Source: an uncultured Brevibacillus sp. (GTDB lineage Bacteria > Bacillota > Bacilli > Brevibacillales > Brevibacillaceae). Taken from it: 64,000 bases of DNA. Made by a program: the position numbers and the translations under genes. The stretch's first letter is position 1. The number at the start of each line of letters is the position of its first letter. The notes below the pieces were generated by a model. The model was not told where the DNA came from. It worked only from the letters and a program-made list of their open reading frames with translations, and searched no databases. This document shows, in pieces, positions 55,213-63,817 of the stretch. Where the stretch lies: NCBI RefSeq assembly GCF_947502445.1, contig NZ_CANMZW010000002.1, forward strand, positions 354,559-418,558, read 5' to 3'.

Positions 55213-56949
55213 TTATTTCTGCCTCTGTGGTACCGTTTCTTTCACATCAAATGTTACCGGGTCCAAAATAACCCCATAAATCTCTGCTGCCTGCTTGAGG
55301 CTGATATAGCCATTTTTTACATCCTGTACTACTTTGTCCCAAGGACGATCAAGTGGATCTCCATATCCTCCACCTGTAGCCGTAATCAACCGGACAACAT
55401 CCCCTTTATTTAACGGAAAACGTGCATACTTGCCAAATGGCCCGGCAACTTCTCCGTTTGCCTTTTCAATGATAAATTCATTCCGTGAACCGTCCCTACC
55501 ACCGCTATAGCCCCAAGGCAGGAAGTTGTGCCGCTCGAAAGAAGCCGTTAGCATCTGCCCATCACTCATTGCTCGATACGCTCTTACTACACCGGAACCA
55601 CCCCGGAATTCACCCGCTCCGGCTCCGTCGGCACGAAGACTGTATTCTTCCACCATCACGCCGTACCTTGTCTCGGCGATTTCTACGGGCACATTATATG
55701 TCTCGCCATCACCGATGCAGAACTGTCCCGGCACACCATCCAGCCCTTCGCCTGCCCCCCAGCCACCTGCTGATGGTTCCACAATCAGAAATGGCTCGTT
55801 GGTATCGTGATGAGTGCCCGACAAAATGACACAGCAGGCAGAAACCAGATTTCCTGCAGTCAATCGGTGAGGAACAACCGGGGCCAATGCTTTCCACACT
55901 AAATCAGCTCCAAACATTTGCGTTTCGAAATAGGTTGAGACGGCAGCCGGACGTTCGGCAGAAAAGATAGAACGGTTGTCTGTAATTACTTTCAACGGAC
56001 TGAATACACCATCGTTGACGTCCTGCGAAGGATTGGTTACAGCCAAAAATACCGTTCGCACTGCCGAAACCAAGCTCGTATATGAGCAGTTAATCGGTCC
56101 CTTCACTTGAGGGTGGCTTCCCCGAAAATCACAGATAAACTCCTCATCTGTAATCGTGACTTTCACTTGAACGTGAATAGGTCCTGTCCCCATTCCATCA
56201 TTATCGATAAAGCCGTGAGCTTCAAAGATACCCTTGGGAAGTTTTTCGATCGCCTTGCGAGAGAGCTGCTCACCGTGTTTCAAAAGGTGCTCAACGGAAC
56301 CCATCACTACCTGTTTCCCGTATTTGTCGCAAAGCTCACAGAATCGCTTTTCCCCAGTTCGCAAGGCAGCCACCTGGGACCACATGTCACCAATGGAGAG
56401 GTCGGGGAAACGTACGTTGAATCGGATCATATCGACTAGCGCTTCGTTTACCCGTCCCTCATTGAACAGCTTAACGCAAGGAAATTGCAGGCCTTCCTGG
56501 AAAATCTCGGTAGAATCCGTCGTCCACGAGCCAGGATCTTTCCCTCCCACTTCTGTCCAATGCGCCTTGTTGCAGGAAAAGCCAATCAGTTCACCATCGT
56601 AGTGTATCGGCATCACCAGACCCACGTCCGACAAATGCGAACCGCCGCCACTGTAGGGATCGTTGACAATGATGATGTCGCCCGGCCTCAGCCCCTCTTC
56701 TCCGAACTTTTCCAACACCCCTTTCACCATATAGCTCAGCATGCCAATAAACCCAGTTAATCCGTTTCCTTGCGTAAGGATTTGTCCTTTCGCATCGGTC
56801 AGTCCGCAGGCAAAGTCACGTACTTCATAGATAATGGGACTCATCGATGTCCGGGACAAGGTGTGAAACATTTCTTCACCAATCGCTACCAACGAATCTT
56901 TGACGATTTCTACCGTAAAACGATCCGCATTTGTCTTCATATCAAACAT
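55213..56949 (-). CDS. hyuB: Hydantoinase B / oxoprolinase B-type subunit
   Basis: 578 residues of the HyuB family (IIVNDPYSGGGSHLSDVGLV, FRGSHPQVKGPINCSYTS, SAGGWGAGEGLDGVPGQF, GGGYGDPLDRPW). With HyuA it forms an ATP-dependent ring-opening enzyme acting on hydantoins, N-methylhydantoin, 5-oxoproline or, in carboxylase relatives, ketones. GGAGGTG is 8 nt ahead of the ATG, and only 5 bp separate it from hyuA. The real substrate is not shown by sequence. Confidence 0.9.
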   Translation of the reverse strand: MFDMKTNADRFTVEIVKDSLVAIGEEMFHTLSRTSMSPIIYEVRDFACGLTDAKGQILTQGNGLTGFIGMLSYMVKGVLEKFGEEGLRPGDIIIVNDPYSGGGSHLSDVGLVMPIHYDGELIGFSCNKAHWTEVGGKDPGSWTTDSTEIFQEGLQFPCVKLFNEGRVNEALVDMIRFNVRFPDLSIGDMWSQVAALRTGEKRFCELCDKYGKQVVMGSVEHLLKHGEQLSRKAIEKLPKGIFEAHGFIDNDGMGTGPIHVQVKVTITDEEFICDFRGSHPQVKGPINCSYTSLVSAVRTVFLAVTNPSQDVNDGVFSPLKVITDNRSIFSAERPAAVSTYFETQMFGADLVWKALAPVVPHRLTAGNLVSACCVILSGTHHDTNEPFLIVEPSAGGWGAGEGLDGVPGQFCIGDGETYNVPVEIAETRYGVMVEEYSLRADGAGAGEFRGGSGVVRAYRAMSDGQMLTASFERHNFLPWGYSGGRDGSRNEFIIEKANGEVAGPFGKYARFPLNKGDVVRLITATGGGYGDPLDRPWDKVVQDVKNGYISLKQAAEIYGVILDPVTFDVKETVPQRQK

Positions 56950-56954
56950 GCAGC

Positions 56955-58997
56955 TTACACCTCCGTATTAATGATCAGATTTCCATATTCGTCCACAGTC
57001 AGAGTCTGGCCAGGGTACATGACGGTGGATGATGAACTCTCTTCTACAATCGCTGGCCCTTGGATAACACTGCCCGCACTCAGCTCTTCACGGTCGTATA
57101 CATTTGTATCGAGCCAACCGAATCCCTCATACAAGACAGGACGAATTTCCTTCAAGGATTTTTGTGTATCGTTCCCAGTTCGAGTTAACTTGGCGATTTC
57201 CGGCTTTTGTACAGCACCCAATGCCGTAAGGTGAAGATTAACGATTTCCGTCTGAGCATTTGCCAATTGGTAGCTGTAATGCTGTTCATGTAGGAAGTGA
57301 AAACGACGAATGACTTCCTCTGCTTGATTTTGGTCTAGCACACCGCTCGGGACGGGAACTTTTACTGTGTGTTCCTGGCCCACATAGCGCATATCGACAA
57401 ACCGGGCAAATACCACCTTATCGGCTTCGATTCCCACCTGTTCGTACTGTCCCCTTGCTTCTTCCTCCATACTGGTCCATTGGTTGTTCCAATCGTGCAG
57501 ATGCAACTCATTCATGCTGCGTATAAATGTTTGAATATAATCGTGACGCAGGTCGGTCATCAACATCCCCCACGCAGAAAAGACAGACGATGCAACAGGG
57601 ATGATCACCTTTTTCACGCCCAATTCCCTCGCCAAAGCCAAGGCATGCATGGGCCCGCCTCCTCCGAATGCAACCAAGGAAAATTCACGGGGATCGTACC
57701 CTTTCCGAACAGAAACCAATTTAAGTGCATTTAACATATTAGAATTGGCAATTCGAATGATTCCTAGCGACGCTTCCTCAACGGAAACATCTAAACGACT
57801 GGATATTTTTTCCTGAATGGCTGACCTTACTGCCATCATATCGACGTCATTTTGAAAATTCTTCGGCGATAGTCGCCCAGTCACCAAATTTGCGTCCGTT
57901 GTCGTTGGATTCACCCCACCCCGTCCATACGCTACTGGACCAGGCATGGCTCCGGCCGATTGGGGACCTACTTTCATCGAACCTGCTTCATCTATCCAGG
58001 CGATCGATCCACCGCCGTTGCCAATTTCCACGATGTCCACCACTGGAACCTTGATCGGATATCCGGCATTACGTTCATCGTGCTCGATCTTGTAGTCCGT
58101 GGTCACTTTCACCTCGCCGCTTTCGACCAGGGAACATTTTGCGGTTGTACCACCGATATCAAAAGCGATGATGTTTTCTTCTCCCAGCATTTTCCCCAAA
58201 ATTGCGGCGCCAAAGATACCTGCCACAGGACCTGATTCAACCATATGAATGGGTGTATCCTTTGCCTGTGCAAATGTGGTAGTACCGGAGTTAGACTGCA
58301 TGATGTACTGGTTGGCTCGCATGCCAGTCCCGTTTAGCTGCTTATCCAGTTTGTCGATATAGGTTGCAGCAATTGGTTTCACGTACGAGTTTAGAACCGT
58401 TGTGCTCGTCCTTTCATACTCTCTCCATTCTTTCGTCACTTCGTGCGAGGCGGTAACCGCTACTTCAGGCCATATTTCCCGGATGATGGCAACTGCCGCC
58501 TTCTCGTGTTCAGGATTCGTGTATGCATGCAGGAACGAGACAGCAATCGCTTCGACTCCTTCCTTTCTCAGCTGCTCCACAGCCGCCTTCACGTTTTCAG
58601 ATGAAAGCGCGCTTATGACTTTTCCTTTGTAATTGATACGTTCGTCTACCTCCAGCCGCAAGTAACGCGGGACAAACGGGACAGGCTTCTGATAGCGGAT
58701 GTTAAAAAGATCGGGTCGGTTACCTCTGGCGATTTCTAGGACATCCCGAAATCCTTTTGTCGTAATCAAGCCGGTCTTTACTCCCTTTCGTTCTGTGAGC
58801 GCGTTGATGATCACCGTCGAACCATGAATAAAGCTGTCAACTTCTTCGTAAGATACCCCACTCTTTTCCAAAACACCTAAAACGCCTTTTTCAAAATGTG
58901 GAGGAGTCGTATCGCTTTTGGCATGGCCAATTTTTCCGTTTTGGTCCAGATAGACCAGATCTGTAAAAGTACCTCCGATATCAGTCGCTACTCGCAT
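56955..58997 (-). CDS. hyuA: Hydantoinase A / oxoprolinase A-type subunit
   Basis: 680 residues. The N-terminal ATPase half starts RVATDIGGTFTDLVYLDQNG and has DIGGTTAKCSLVESG (actin-like phosphate loop) and GGGSIAWID; the C-terminal part is the HyuA_C domain. It couples ATP to ring opening together with HyuB. ATG 58997 has AAAGGTGG 5 nt ahead; GTG 59006 overlaps that site. Third gene of the operon, 26 bp after the SDR gene's stop. Confidence 0.9.
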   Translation of the reverse strand: MRVATDIGGTFTDLVYLDQNGKIGHAKSDTTPPHFEKGVLGVLEKSGVSYEEVDSFIHGSTVIINALTERKGVKTGLITTKGFRDVLEIARGNRPDLFNIRYQKPVPFVPRYLRLEVDERINYKGKVISALSSENVKAAVEQLRKEGVEAIAVSFLHAYTNPEHEKAAVAIIREIWPEVAVTASHEVTKEWREYERTSTTVLNSYVKPIAATYIDKLDKQLNGTGMRANQYIMQSNSGTTTFAQAKDTPIHMVESGPVAGIFGAAILGKMLGEENIIAFDIGGTTAKCSLVESGEVKVTTDYKIEHDERNAGYPIKVPVVDIVEIGNGGGSIAWIDEAGSMKVGPQSAGAMPGPVAYGRGGVNPTTTDANLVTGRLSPKNFQNDVDMMAVRSAIQEKISSRLDVSVEEASLGIIRIANSNMLNALKLVSVRKGYDPREFSLVAFGGGGPMHALALARELGVKKVIIPVASSVFSAWGMLMTDLRHDYIQTFIRSMNELHLHDWNNQWTSMEEEARGQYEQVGIEADKVVFARFVDMRYVGQEHTVKVPVPSGVLDQNQAEEVIRRFHFLHEQHYSYQLANAQTEIVNLHLTALGAVQKPEIAKLTRTGNDTQKSLKEIRPVLYEGFGWLDTNVYDREELSAGSVIQGPAIVEESSSSTVMYPGQTLTVDEYGNLIINTEV

Positions 58998-59032
58998 AGA
59001 AACCACCTTTCTTCTTGCATCAAGTATTTGGC

Positions 59033-59809
59033 TTATGCCATTGTTTTCCCAAAAGCGAGCCCTCCATCAATGTAAAGCGGTGCCCCCATCATGAATCTGG
59101 ATTCGTCCGAAGCAAGGAACAAGGCCGCTAATGCTATATCCTCTGCTCGCCCCCATTCGGTACTCTGCTGAAGCTGCCTGAAGCTGTCAAAAGCTTCATC
59201 CAAGTCAGCAAAGATTGAATGGAAATGAGCTTCAGCCGCAGGCGTTAGTGTGATTCCTGGCAAAAGTACATTTACCCGAATGTTGAACGGGGCATAATCC
59301 ACCTGCATGGACTTAGTCAAAGCCAGCACCGCTCCTTTGGTCGCGGAGTAGGCTGCCCGGTTGCTCAGCCCCATCTCCGCGATGATCGACGACATGTTGA
59401 TGATGCATCCCTGCTTACGAGCGATCATGTGTGGTACTACATACTTGCTTGCTAAAAAAACTCCCTTGAGATTCACAGAAACTACACGATCCCACATTTC
59501 TTCACTCGTTTCGTGAAGTTCTCCCACCGCCAATATGCCGGCATTGTTCACCAATACGTCGATACGTTCATCATGGTTAATTACCTGACGGACAGCGTTT
59601 TCGACTTGAACAGCATCGGTGACATCAGCCTGGATAAATATAGCCTGTCCACCGTACCGTTGAATTTCATCTACCGTTTCCATTCCTAGGTGGTTAGAAA
59701 TGTCATTTACGATAACTTTGGCGCCTTCACGGGCGAACAAAACTGCGATACTCTTGCCTATACCTGAACCCGCTCCAGTGATAAAAACCACCTTGTCTTT
59801 TAATCTCAC
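59033..59809 (-). CDS. SDR-family NAD(P)-dependent oxidoreductase
   Basis: 258 residues, classical SDR: TGAGSGIG (11-18), NNAG (88-91), catalytic Ser141, Tyr154 and Lys158 (YSATK). Asp36 in VNDIS favours NAD over NADP. It would oxidise an alcohol intermediate or product of the pathway. GTG start at 59809 with GGGGAG 6 nt ahead. Second gene of the operon. Confidence 0.9.
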   Translation of the reverse strand: MRLKDKVVFITGAGSGIGKSIAVLFAREGAKVIVNDISNHLGMETVDEIQRYGGQAIFIQADVTDAVQVENAVRQVINHDERIDVLVNNAGILAVGELHETSEEMWDRVVSVNLKGVFLASKYVVPHMIARKQGCIINMSSIIAEMGLSNRAAYSATKGAVLALTKSMQVDYAPFNIRVNVLLPGITLTPAAEAHFHSIFADLDEAFDSFRQLQQSTEWGRAEDIALAALFLASDESRFMMGAPLYIDGGLAFGKTMA

Positions 59810-59841
59810 GATGTTCTCCCCTTTCCCGGTTGAAGAGATGT

Positions 59842-60975
59842 TTACAAGATTAGATCATGTAATAAGGACGGATAATTCGTTACCATCTCATAACCTGATC
59901 TTGTCACGATGATTGTGTCCGAATGGCGGAAGCCACCGATCCCCGGTACGTAAAAGCCGGGTTCAATCGTAAATACCATTCCTTCTAACAAAGGGGCATT
60001 CTCATCAAACCGTAGATACGGCGGTTCATGTACCGCCAACCCAATGCTGTGACCGCTGCGATGAATGGCATATTCTCCGTACCCCGCCTTCTGGATCACA
60101 GAACGGGCTGCCTTATCCACTTCTTTCATCGGAATCCCTGCCTTAATCGAATCCAACGCGGCTTGCTGTGCAGAAACCATTACTTCAAACGCTGCTTTCT
60201 GCCGTTCGGTAGGCTCTCCTACAAAGAAGGTTCTTTCTGACTCTGCTTTGTATCCATTCAACGAGAGCTGTCTGCTGTGAATGATGATGTCGCCCTTTTC
60301 TACTTTTTTGGTAGTAGAGAATACATGTGGGAGGAGCGACCTTTCAATGCCAGAGGGACTTATAACATCAAGCGTGACCACCGCGTCGGGATCTGTTTTT
60401 GAGACTTCTTCCAGTACAGCTATGTTTCCAATATGGTCGATCTCCAGCTCCGTAATCCCCACGCGCGCCGCCTCCAAGGATGCTCGCAGCGCCAAACTGG
60501 CTAAATGCCCTGCTTCTCGAATGGTTTTTAATTCCCTTTCATTTTTTACTGCACGTTGACCCATAATCGCCTCTGAGATATCGATCAGTTCCCAGTCGGC
60601 TTGTTTTAATGCCCCCCCAAGTGTTAGCGACATAGACGGAAACTCAACACCTATTTTTCCGCTCATTCCGAGTGATTGAAGGTATTGGAGAAGCGTACGA
60701 ATAGGATCTATCCCTTCACCTGCTTTTTCCGGGTGCTCGTAGTACACACAGATGCGATCTACCACCGATTTGGCACGAGCGTGCTCTTCCTCTAGACCTG
60801 GCACAACCAACGCTGTTTCTTGGCGAGTAATGAGATAATAGATGGGACGGGAATAAATCACCGCCTTAAAGCCACTAATGTAATGCTGATTGTATGGGTC
60901 GGTAATCAGAATGGCTGTAAGTTGTTTCTCCTCCATCACATTTCTCAAGTGTTCCAGTCGCTTTTTTACTTCCAT
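59842..60975 (-). CDS. M24-fold (creatinase-like) hydrolase lacking most metal ligands
   Basis: 377 residues with the creatinase N-domain (about 1-125) and pita-bread C-domain. Of the five aminopeptidase-P metal ligands only His (in SGHSIGLAVHE) and one Glu (in EPGFYVPG) remain; the two Asp are Ser and Glu (SRQLSLNGYKAESERTFF) and the last Glu is Ser (GGFRHSDT). This matches metal-free creatinase and ectoine-hydrolase-like enzymes that cut amidino or amide C-N bonds, not proline peptidases. ATG 60975 has AGGAGG 8 nt ahead; the frame opens earlier. First gene of the operon. Confidence 0.82.
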   Translation of the reverse strand: MEVKKRLEHLRNVMEEKQLTAILITDPYNQHYISGFKAVIYSRPIYYLITRQETALVVPGLEEEHARAKSVVDRICVYYEHPEKAGEGIDPIRTLLQYLQSLGMSGKIGVEFPSMSLTLGGALKQADWELIDISEAIMGQRAVKNERELKTIREAGHLASLALRASLEAARVGITELEIDHIGNIAVLEEVSKTDPDAVVTLDVISPSGIERSLLPHVFSTTKKVEKGDIIIHSRQLSLNGYKAESERTFFVGEPTERQKAAFEVMVSAQQAALDSIKAGIPMKEVDKAARSVIQKAGYGEYAIHRSGHSIGLAVHEPPYLRFDENAPLLEGMVFTIEPGFYVPGIGGFRHSDTIIVTRSGYEMVTNYPSLLHDLIL

Positions 60976-61003
60976 GAAAAATACCTCCTGTTTTTTAGAA
61001 AAT

Positions 61004-61092
61004 AAAAAAACCGACAACAGATTCCGCTCTTTTTTAAAAAGCTGTGAATCTGTCATCGGTTTTTGCAAGGTGCTGCCTTACATGGACGACAG
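61004..61092 (-). promoter_or_regulatory. Attenuator leader of the creatinase-like/hyu operon
   Basis: Minus-strand RNA has an 18-bp helix (61064-61047 with 61024-61007, two wobble pairs) followed by seven U, an intrinsic terminator ending about 28 nt before the gene. Part of its 5-prime arm (GATGACAG, 61057-61050) can instead pair over 8 bp with CTGTCGTC (61092-61085), which would break the terminator. A small AAGG/CCTT hairpin lies in between. No gene lies upstream on this strand, so the terminator must belong to the operon's own leader. Confidence 0.65.
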
Positions 61093-61116
61093 TGCAGTTG
61101 ATATTAATTTAGTATA

Positions 61117-61145
61117 AGAATAATACAGGTTTCATTCTTTGTAAA
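61117..61145 (-). promoter_or_regulatory. Sigma-A-type promoter of the creatinase-like/hyu operon
   Basis: TTTACA (61145-61140), 17-bp spacer, TATTCT (61122-61117). Start of transcription near 61110 gives a leader of about 135 nt containing the attenuator. Confidence 0.5.
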
Positions 61146-61244
61146 TACAATTTTGATTGTTTTTATTGTTTTGATTATTGCATTTTCCTTTTTAACTCGG
61201 TTATCCTAATGATAAGTCTCAGCGAAAAACAGGGGGGATAATGC

Positions 61245-61634
61245 ATGGATTACAAGAATAGTTCCATCATTGCGTGTGCAGGATATGCCCGATTGCCAGA
61301 GGGCATGACAGCCAAAGAAGTTTATGGCGTACTTGGTATTGGACTGATGGTTGACTTCTTGACAGGAGAAATCGTTGATGCCGAGTCGACCCTCGTTAGA
61401 AAATCAGGAAATGACTTTATCTGCTCCATGCTGATTGGTCACAACATTCTTAAACACGGTATAGATGAACCCGTTTCATTGATCGAACGCCGGTACTTTG
61501 GTACGGGAAAAAGAGCGATTATTGCGGCGATCAAAGACGCCTATAAAAGTTTTGAAGAATATAAATCAAACTACTACCCTCAGGACATTGCATCCACCAC
61601 TGCTATGCCAGCTGCCCAAACACAAAGCCCGTGA
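61245..61634 (+). CDS. DUF3870 family protein
   Basis: 129 residues. IIACAGYARLPEGMTAKEVY, VDFLTGEIVDAESTLVR and RRYFGTGKRAIIAAIKDAY fit the DUF3870 family, small proteins of unknown role. GGGGGG lies 7 nt ahead of the ATG. It diverges from the creatinase-like/hyu operon with a shared 270-bp promoter region, so a regulatory or accessory role in the same pathway is plausible. A hairpin terminator overlaps its stop. Confidence 0.8.
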   Translation: MDYKNSSIIACAGYARLPEGMTAKEVYGVLGIGLMVDFLTGEIVDAESTLVRKSGNDFICSMLIGHNILKHGIDEPVSLIERRYFGTGKRAIIAAIKDAYKSFEEYKSNYYPQDIASTTAMPAAQTQSP

Positions 61635-61666
61635 CACCCCCCTCCTTTGTCACCGGGCTTGTTTTC
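61625..61666 (+). terminator. Terminator of the DUF3870 gene
   Basis: AAGCCCGTGACA (61625-61636) pairs with TGTCACCGGGCTT (61648-61660) with one bulged C, followed by GTTTTC. Confidence 0.7.
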
Positions 61667-62120
61667 ATTCACCCGCGGACACCTGTTTAAGGCGAAATAT
61701 CACTCCTGTTTCTTATTTGGATGTATTGTATAATATCATCGAGGATCTGTTTTGAGGTCTTTTTTAGATGTGCATAGTTATCGAGCATAGCCTTATAAGA
61801 GGCTTCTCTAAACAATTGTTTTTCTCCCTAACCCACTTTTTAATAAACAACATATCAATCCTCATGGAAAAAAAGGAATGTACATCCAGAAAAAAACTAG
61901 ATTTCATACAGTTATTTCAACTATTATGCAGCAAGCCAAATTAAACAAACCTGCTCGTTAGCGTAACAAAGCTGCCGATCATCGCGGCAGCTTTGTTGTG
62001 GTGTGTTTTTTGTGTTATCGTACCCTTCTAGGCTAGCCCCCTTTGGTCTTAAGGGCAATAGCTCTTTACTTGATGCAGCAACTACGTTAGATGATACTGG
62101 CGAAATCTGTACGGCTTGCG
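61667..62120. other. Gene-free gap with an orphan hairpin
   Basis: The only clear structure is a perfect inverted repeat, AACAAAGCTGCC (61965-61976) and GGCAGCTTTGTT (61986-61997), followed at a distance by a T run (62006-62011). It looks like the terminator of a gene no longer present. No convincing open frame was seen. Confidence 0.45.
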
Positions 62121-62690
62121 TTACTTTTTATAGCCTTGTTCCGCCGCCCGCTCTTTGTTCAGATCCTTTAGTTTCATGTTGATCTCATCGAGCTGATTAA
62201 ACTGCTTAATAATAGGGGTAACGCTAGTCGCAAATTGATCTTCGAGCTGCATATCGATATCTTTGGAGAGTCGCAGCAAGATGTCCCGCTCCACAGTTAC
62301 CCTCACCACTTGATCTTCCGTGAGCATTGGTGCCCCATTAGAAGTAGATTCGAATATGTCGCACGCCCCGTTCATACAAAATTTGGAGCAAGCTGAGGTC
62401 GTTGTATAACGGGCCGGTTCCCTCCAACGAGAGGACAAAACCGATTTTCCCTGCCTTCTTAGCAGTTTCGATATCGTCCACGCTTTTACATACCATGATT
62501 TTGTCCGGCGCATCTTCCGCTTTTGCGTGCAGTGCGCTGATTTGCTGGAGCGCCTTTCGCAGTCCCATCTCCGGCAAAAACTTGCATTCGATATAAATGG
62601 CAGCGATGATGGTCTGCACCTCGCCTGCCAAAAAATAAGGCAAATAATCCGATATACGTTTTTTCTGCCATACTCCCGTTGGATAGCCAC
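62121..62690 (-). pseudogene. Dipeptidase-like fragment joined to an unrelated C-terminus
   Basis: From 62690 down to about 62345 the frame reads ISDYLPYFLAGEVQTIIAAI, then KIGFVLSLEGTGPLYNDLSL and YERGVRHIRI, the middle N-terminal part of membrane (renal) dipeptidases of family M19. The N-terminal HxD metal motif and everything after GVR are missing. Another frame then runs to 62121 with a helical charged end (SKDIDMQLEDQFATSVTPII, NMKLKDLNKERAAEQGYKK) of unknown origin. No start or ribosome site is seen. A deletion remnant. Confidence 0.6.
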
Positions 62691-62714
62691 ATCCACATGT
62701 TATAATAAATGTGG
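62679..62714 (+). promoter_or_regulatory. Promoter with flanking inverted repeat
   Basis: TTGGAT (62679-62684), 16-bp spacer and perfect TATAAT (62701-62706). CCACAT (62693-62698) and ATGTGG (62709-62714) mirror each other across the -10 box, a possible repressor site. The epimerase-like gene starts 29 bp further on. Confidence 0.55.
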
Positions 62715-62742
62715 AAAAAAATAGAAGGTTGAGGTGTTTTGA

Positions 62743-63816
62743 ATGAAAATTCTTATCCTTGGAGGAACTAATTTTATCGGACCTTATGTGGTACGCCATC
62801 TTCATTCGATGGGCTACCATGACATTACCTTGTTCCATCGTGGCAAGACTGAAATCGTCTTTCCTTGCTCCGTAAAGCACATATATGGGGACAAAATGCA
62901 CTTAGAGCAACACAGGGAGGCTTTTCAAACCCTGTCTCCAGATGTTGTAGTGGATATGATTGCTTACACAGAAACAGACATCGTGCCCGTATTGCATACA
63001 TTCCGTGGCATAACAAATCGGCTGGTAATGATCAGTAGTCAGGATGTTTATCGTGTTTATGGTGTAGTACGGCAGGCTGACAAAGGTCCGTTAGAGCCAT
63101 TGCCGATCTCGGAAGATTCTGCTGTTAGAAACAATCGTTACCCTTACCAAGATCCCACCAAGGATCCTAATGATTGGTGTAATCGTTATGACAAAATTCC
63201 TTTAGAAGAGATGGTCATGAACGACCCTTACCTAACAGCCACTGTTGTACGCCTACCTGCGGTTTACGGACCAAATGATCCACAGCATAGACTATTTCAT
63301 TATTTCAAATTGAAGCCACTGCTTGACGGTAGACCAGTTATTTTGCTGGATGAAGGTTATTCAAATTGGCTCTGGTCCCACGGATATGTAGAGGATGTCG
63401 CTTATGGCCTTGCATTAGCGATAACAAATGAGCGTGCAGCTGGACGCATCTACAACATAGCCGAGCTTCAGACGAGAACGATGCAAGATTTCATTCAGGC
63501 TATTGGTGACGAGCTGAATTGGCAAGGTGAAATCATTCAAGTTCCTACCGGTCACCTTCCAGATGAGCTTGGTATCCCCCTACGCACAGAACAAAATATC
63601 ATCGTCGAATCTAAGCGAATTCGGGAAGAATTAGGCTACCGAGAAGTTTGCTCCTTTAAGGATGGGTTGAAAAAAACGATTCATTGGGAACTAGCTCATC
63701 TCCCAGAGGAGATTGGTCTTGATTATGACAAAGACGACGCGTTACTAATTAAATTGCGCGAAGCTGGCGTGATCTGTAAAGATCAAGATGGGGTACCGCC
63801 AGCAAAACGCGGTTAA
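62743..63816 (+). CDS. NAD-dependent epimerase/dehydratase family protein
   Basis: 357 residues of the extended SDR fold. MKILILGGTNFIGPYVVRHL gives the GxxxxxG dinucleotide site; the usual YxxxK appears as RYDKIPLEEM after the Ser-rich MISSQDVYRVYG strand; VRLPAVYGPNDPQHR and WLWSHGYVEDVAYGLALAI follow. It resembles isoflavone-reductase/RNA-binding-type epimerase relatives acting on nucleotide sugars, but no sugar genes are near. GAGGTG lies 6 nt ahead of the ATG. Confidence 0.85.
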   Translation: MKILILGGTNFIGPYVVRHLHSMGYHDITLFHRGKTEIVFPCSVKHIYGDKMHLEQHREAFQTLSPDVVVDMIAYTETDIVPVLHTFRGITNRLVMISSQDVYRVYGVVRQADKGPLEPLPISEDSAVRNNRYPYQDPTKDPNDWCNRYDKIPLEEMVMNDPYLTATVVRLPAVYGPNDPQHRLFHYFKLKPLLDGRPVILLDEGYSNWLWSHGYVEDVAYGLALAITNERAAGRIYNIAELQTRTMQDFIQAIGDELNWQGEIIQVPTGHLPDELGIPLRTEQNIIVESKRIREELGYREVCSFKDGLKKTIHWELAHLPEEIGLDYDKDDALLIKLREAGVICKDQDGVPPAKRG

Positions 63817-63817
63817 C

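Noticed and set aside
61060..61080. Possible sigma-54 promoter (AAGGCAGCACCTTGCA on the minus strand)
   Set aside because: The GG and GC elements are 9 bp apart instead of the required 10, and the start would fall inside the terminator stem.
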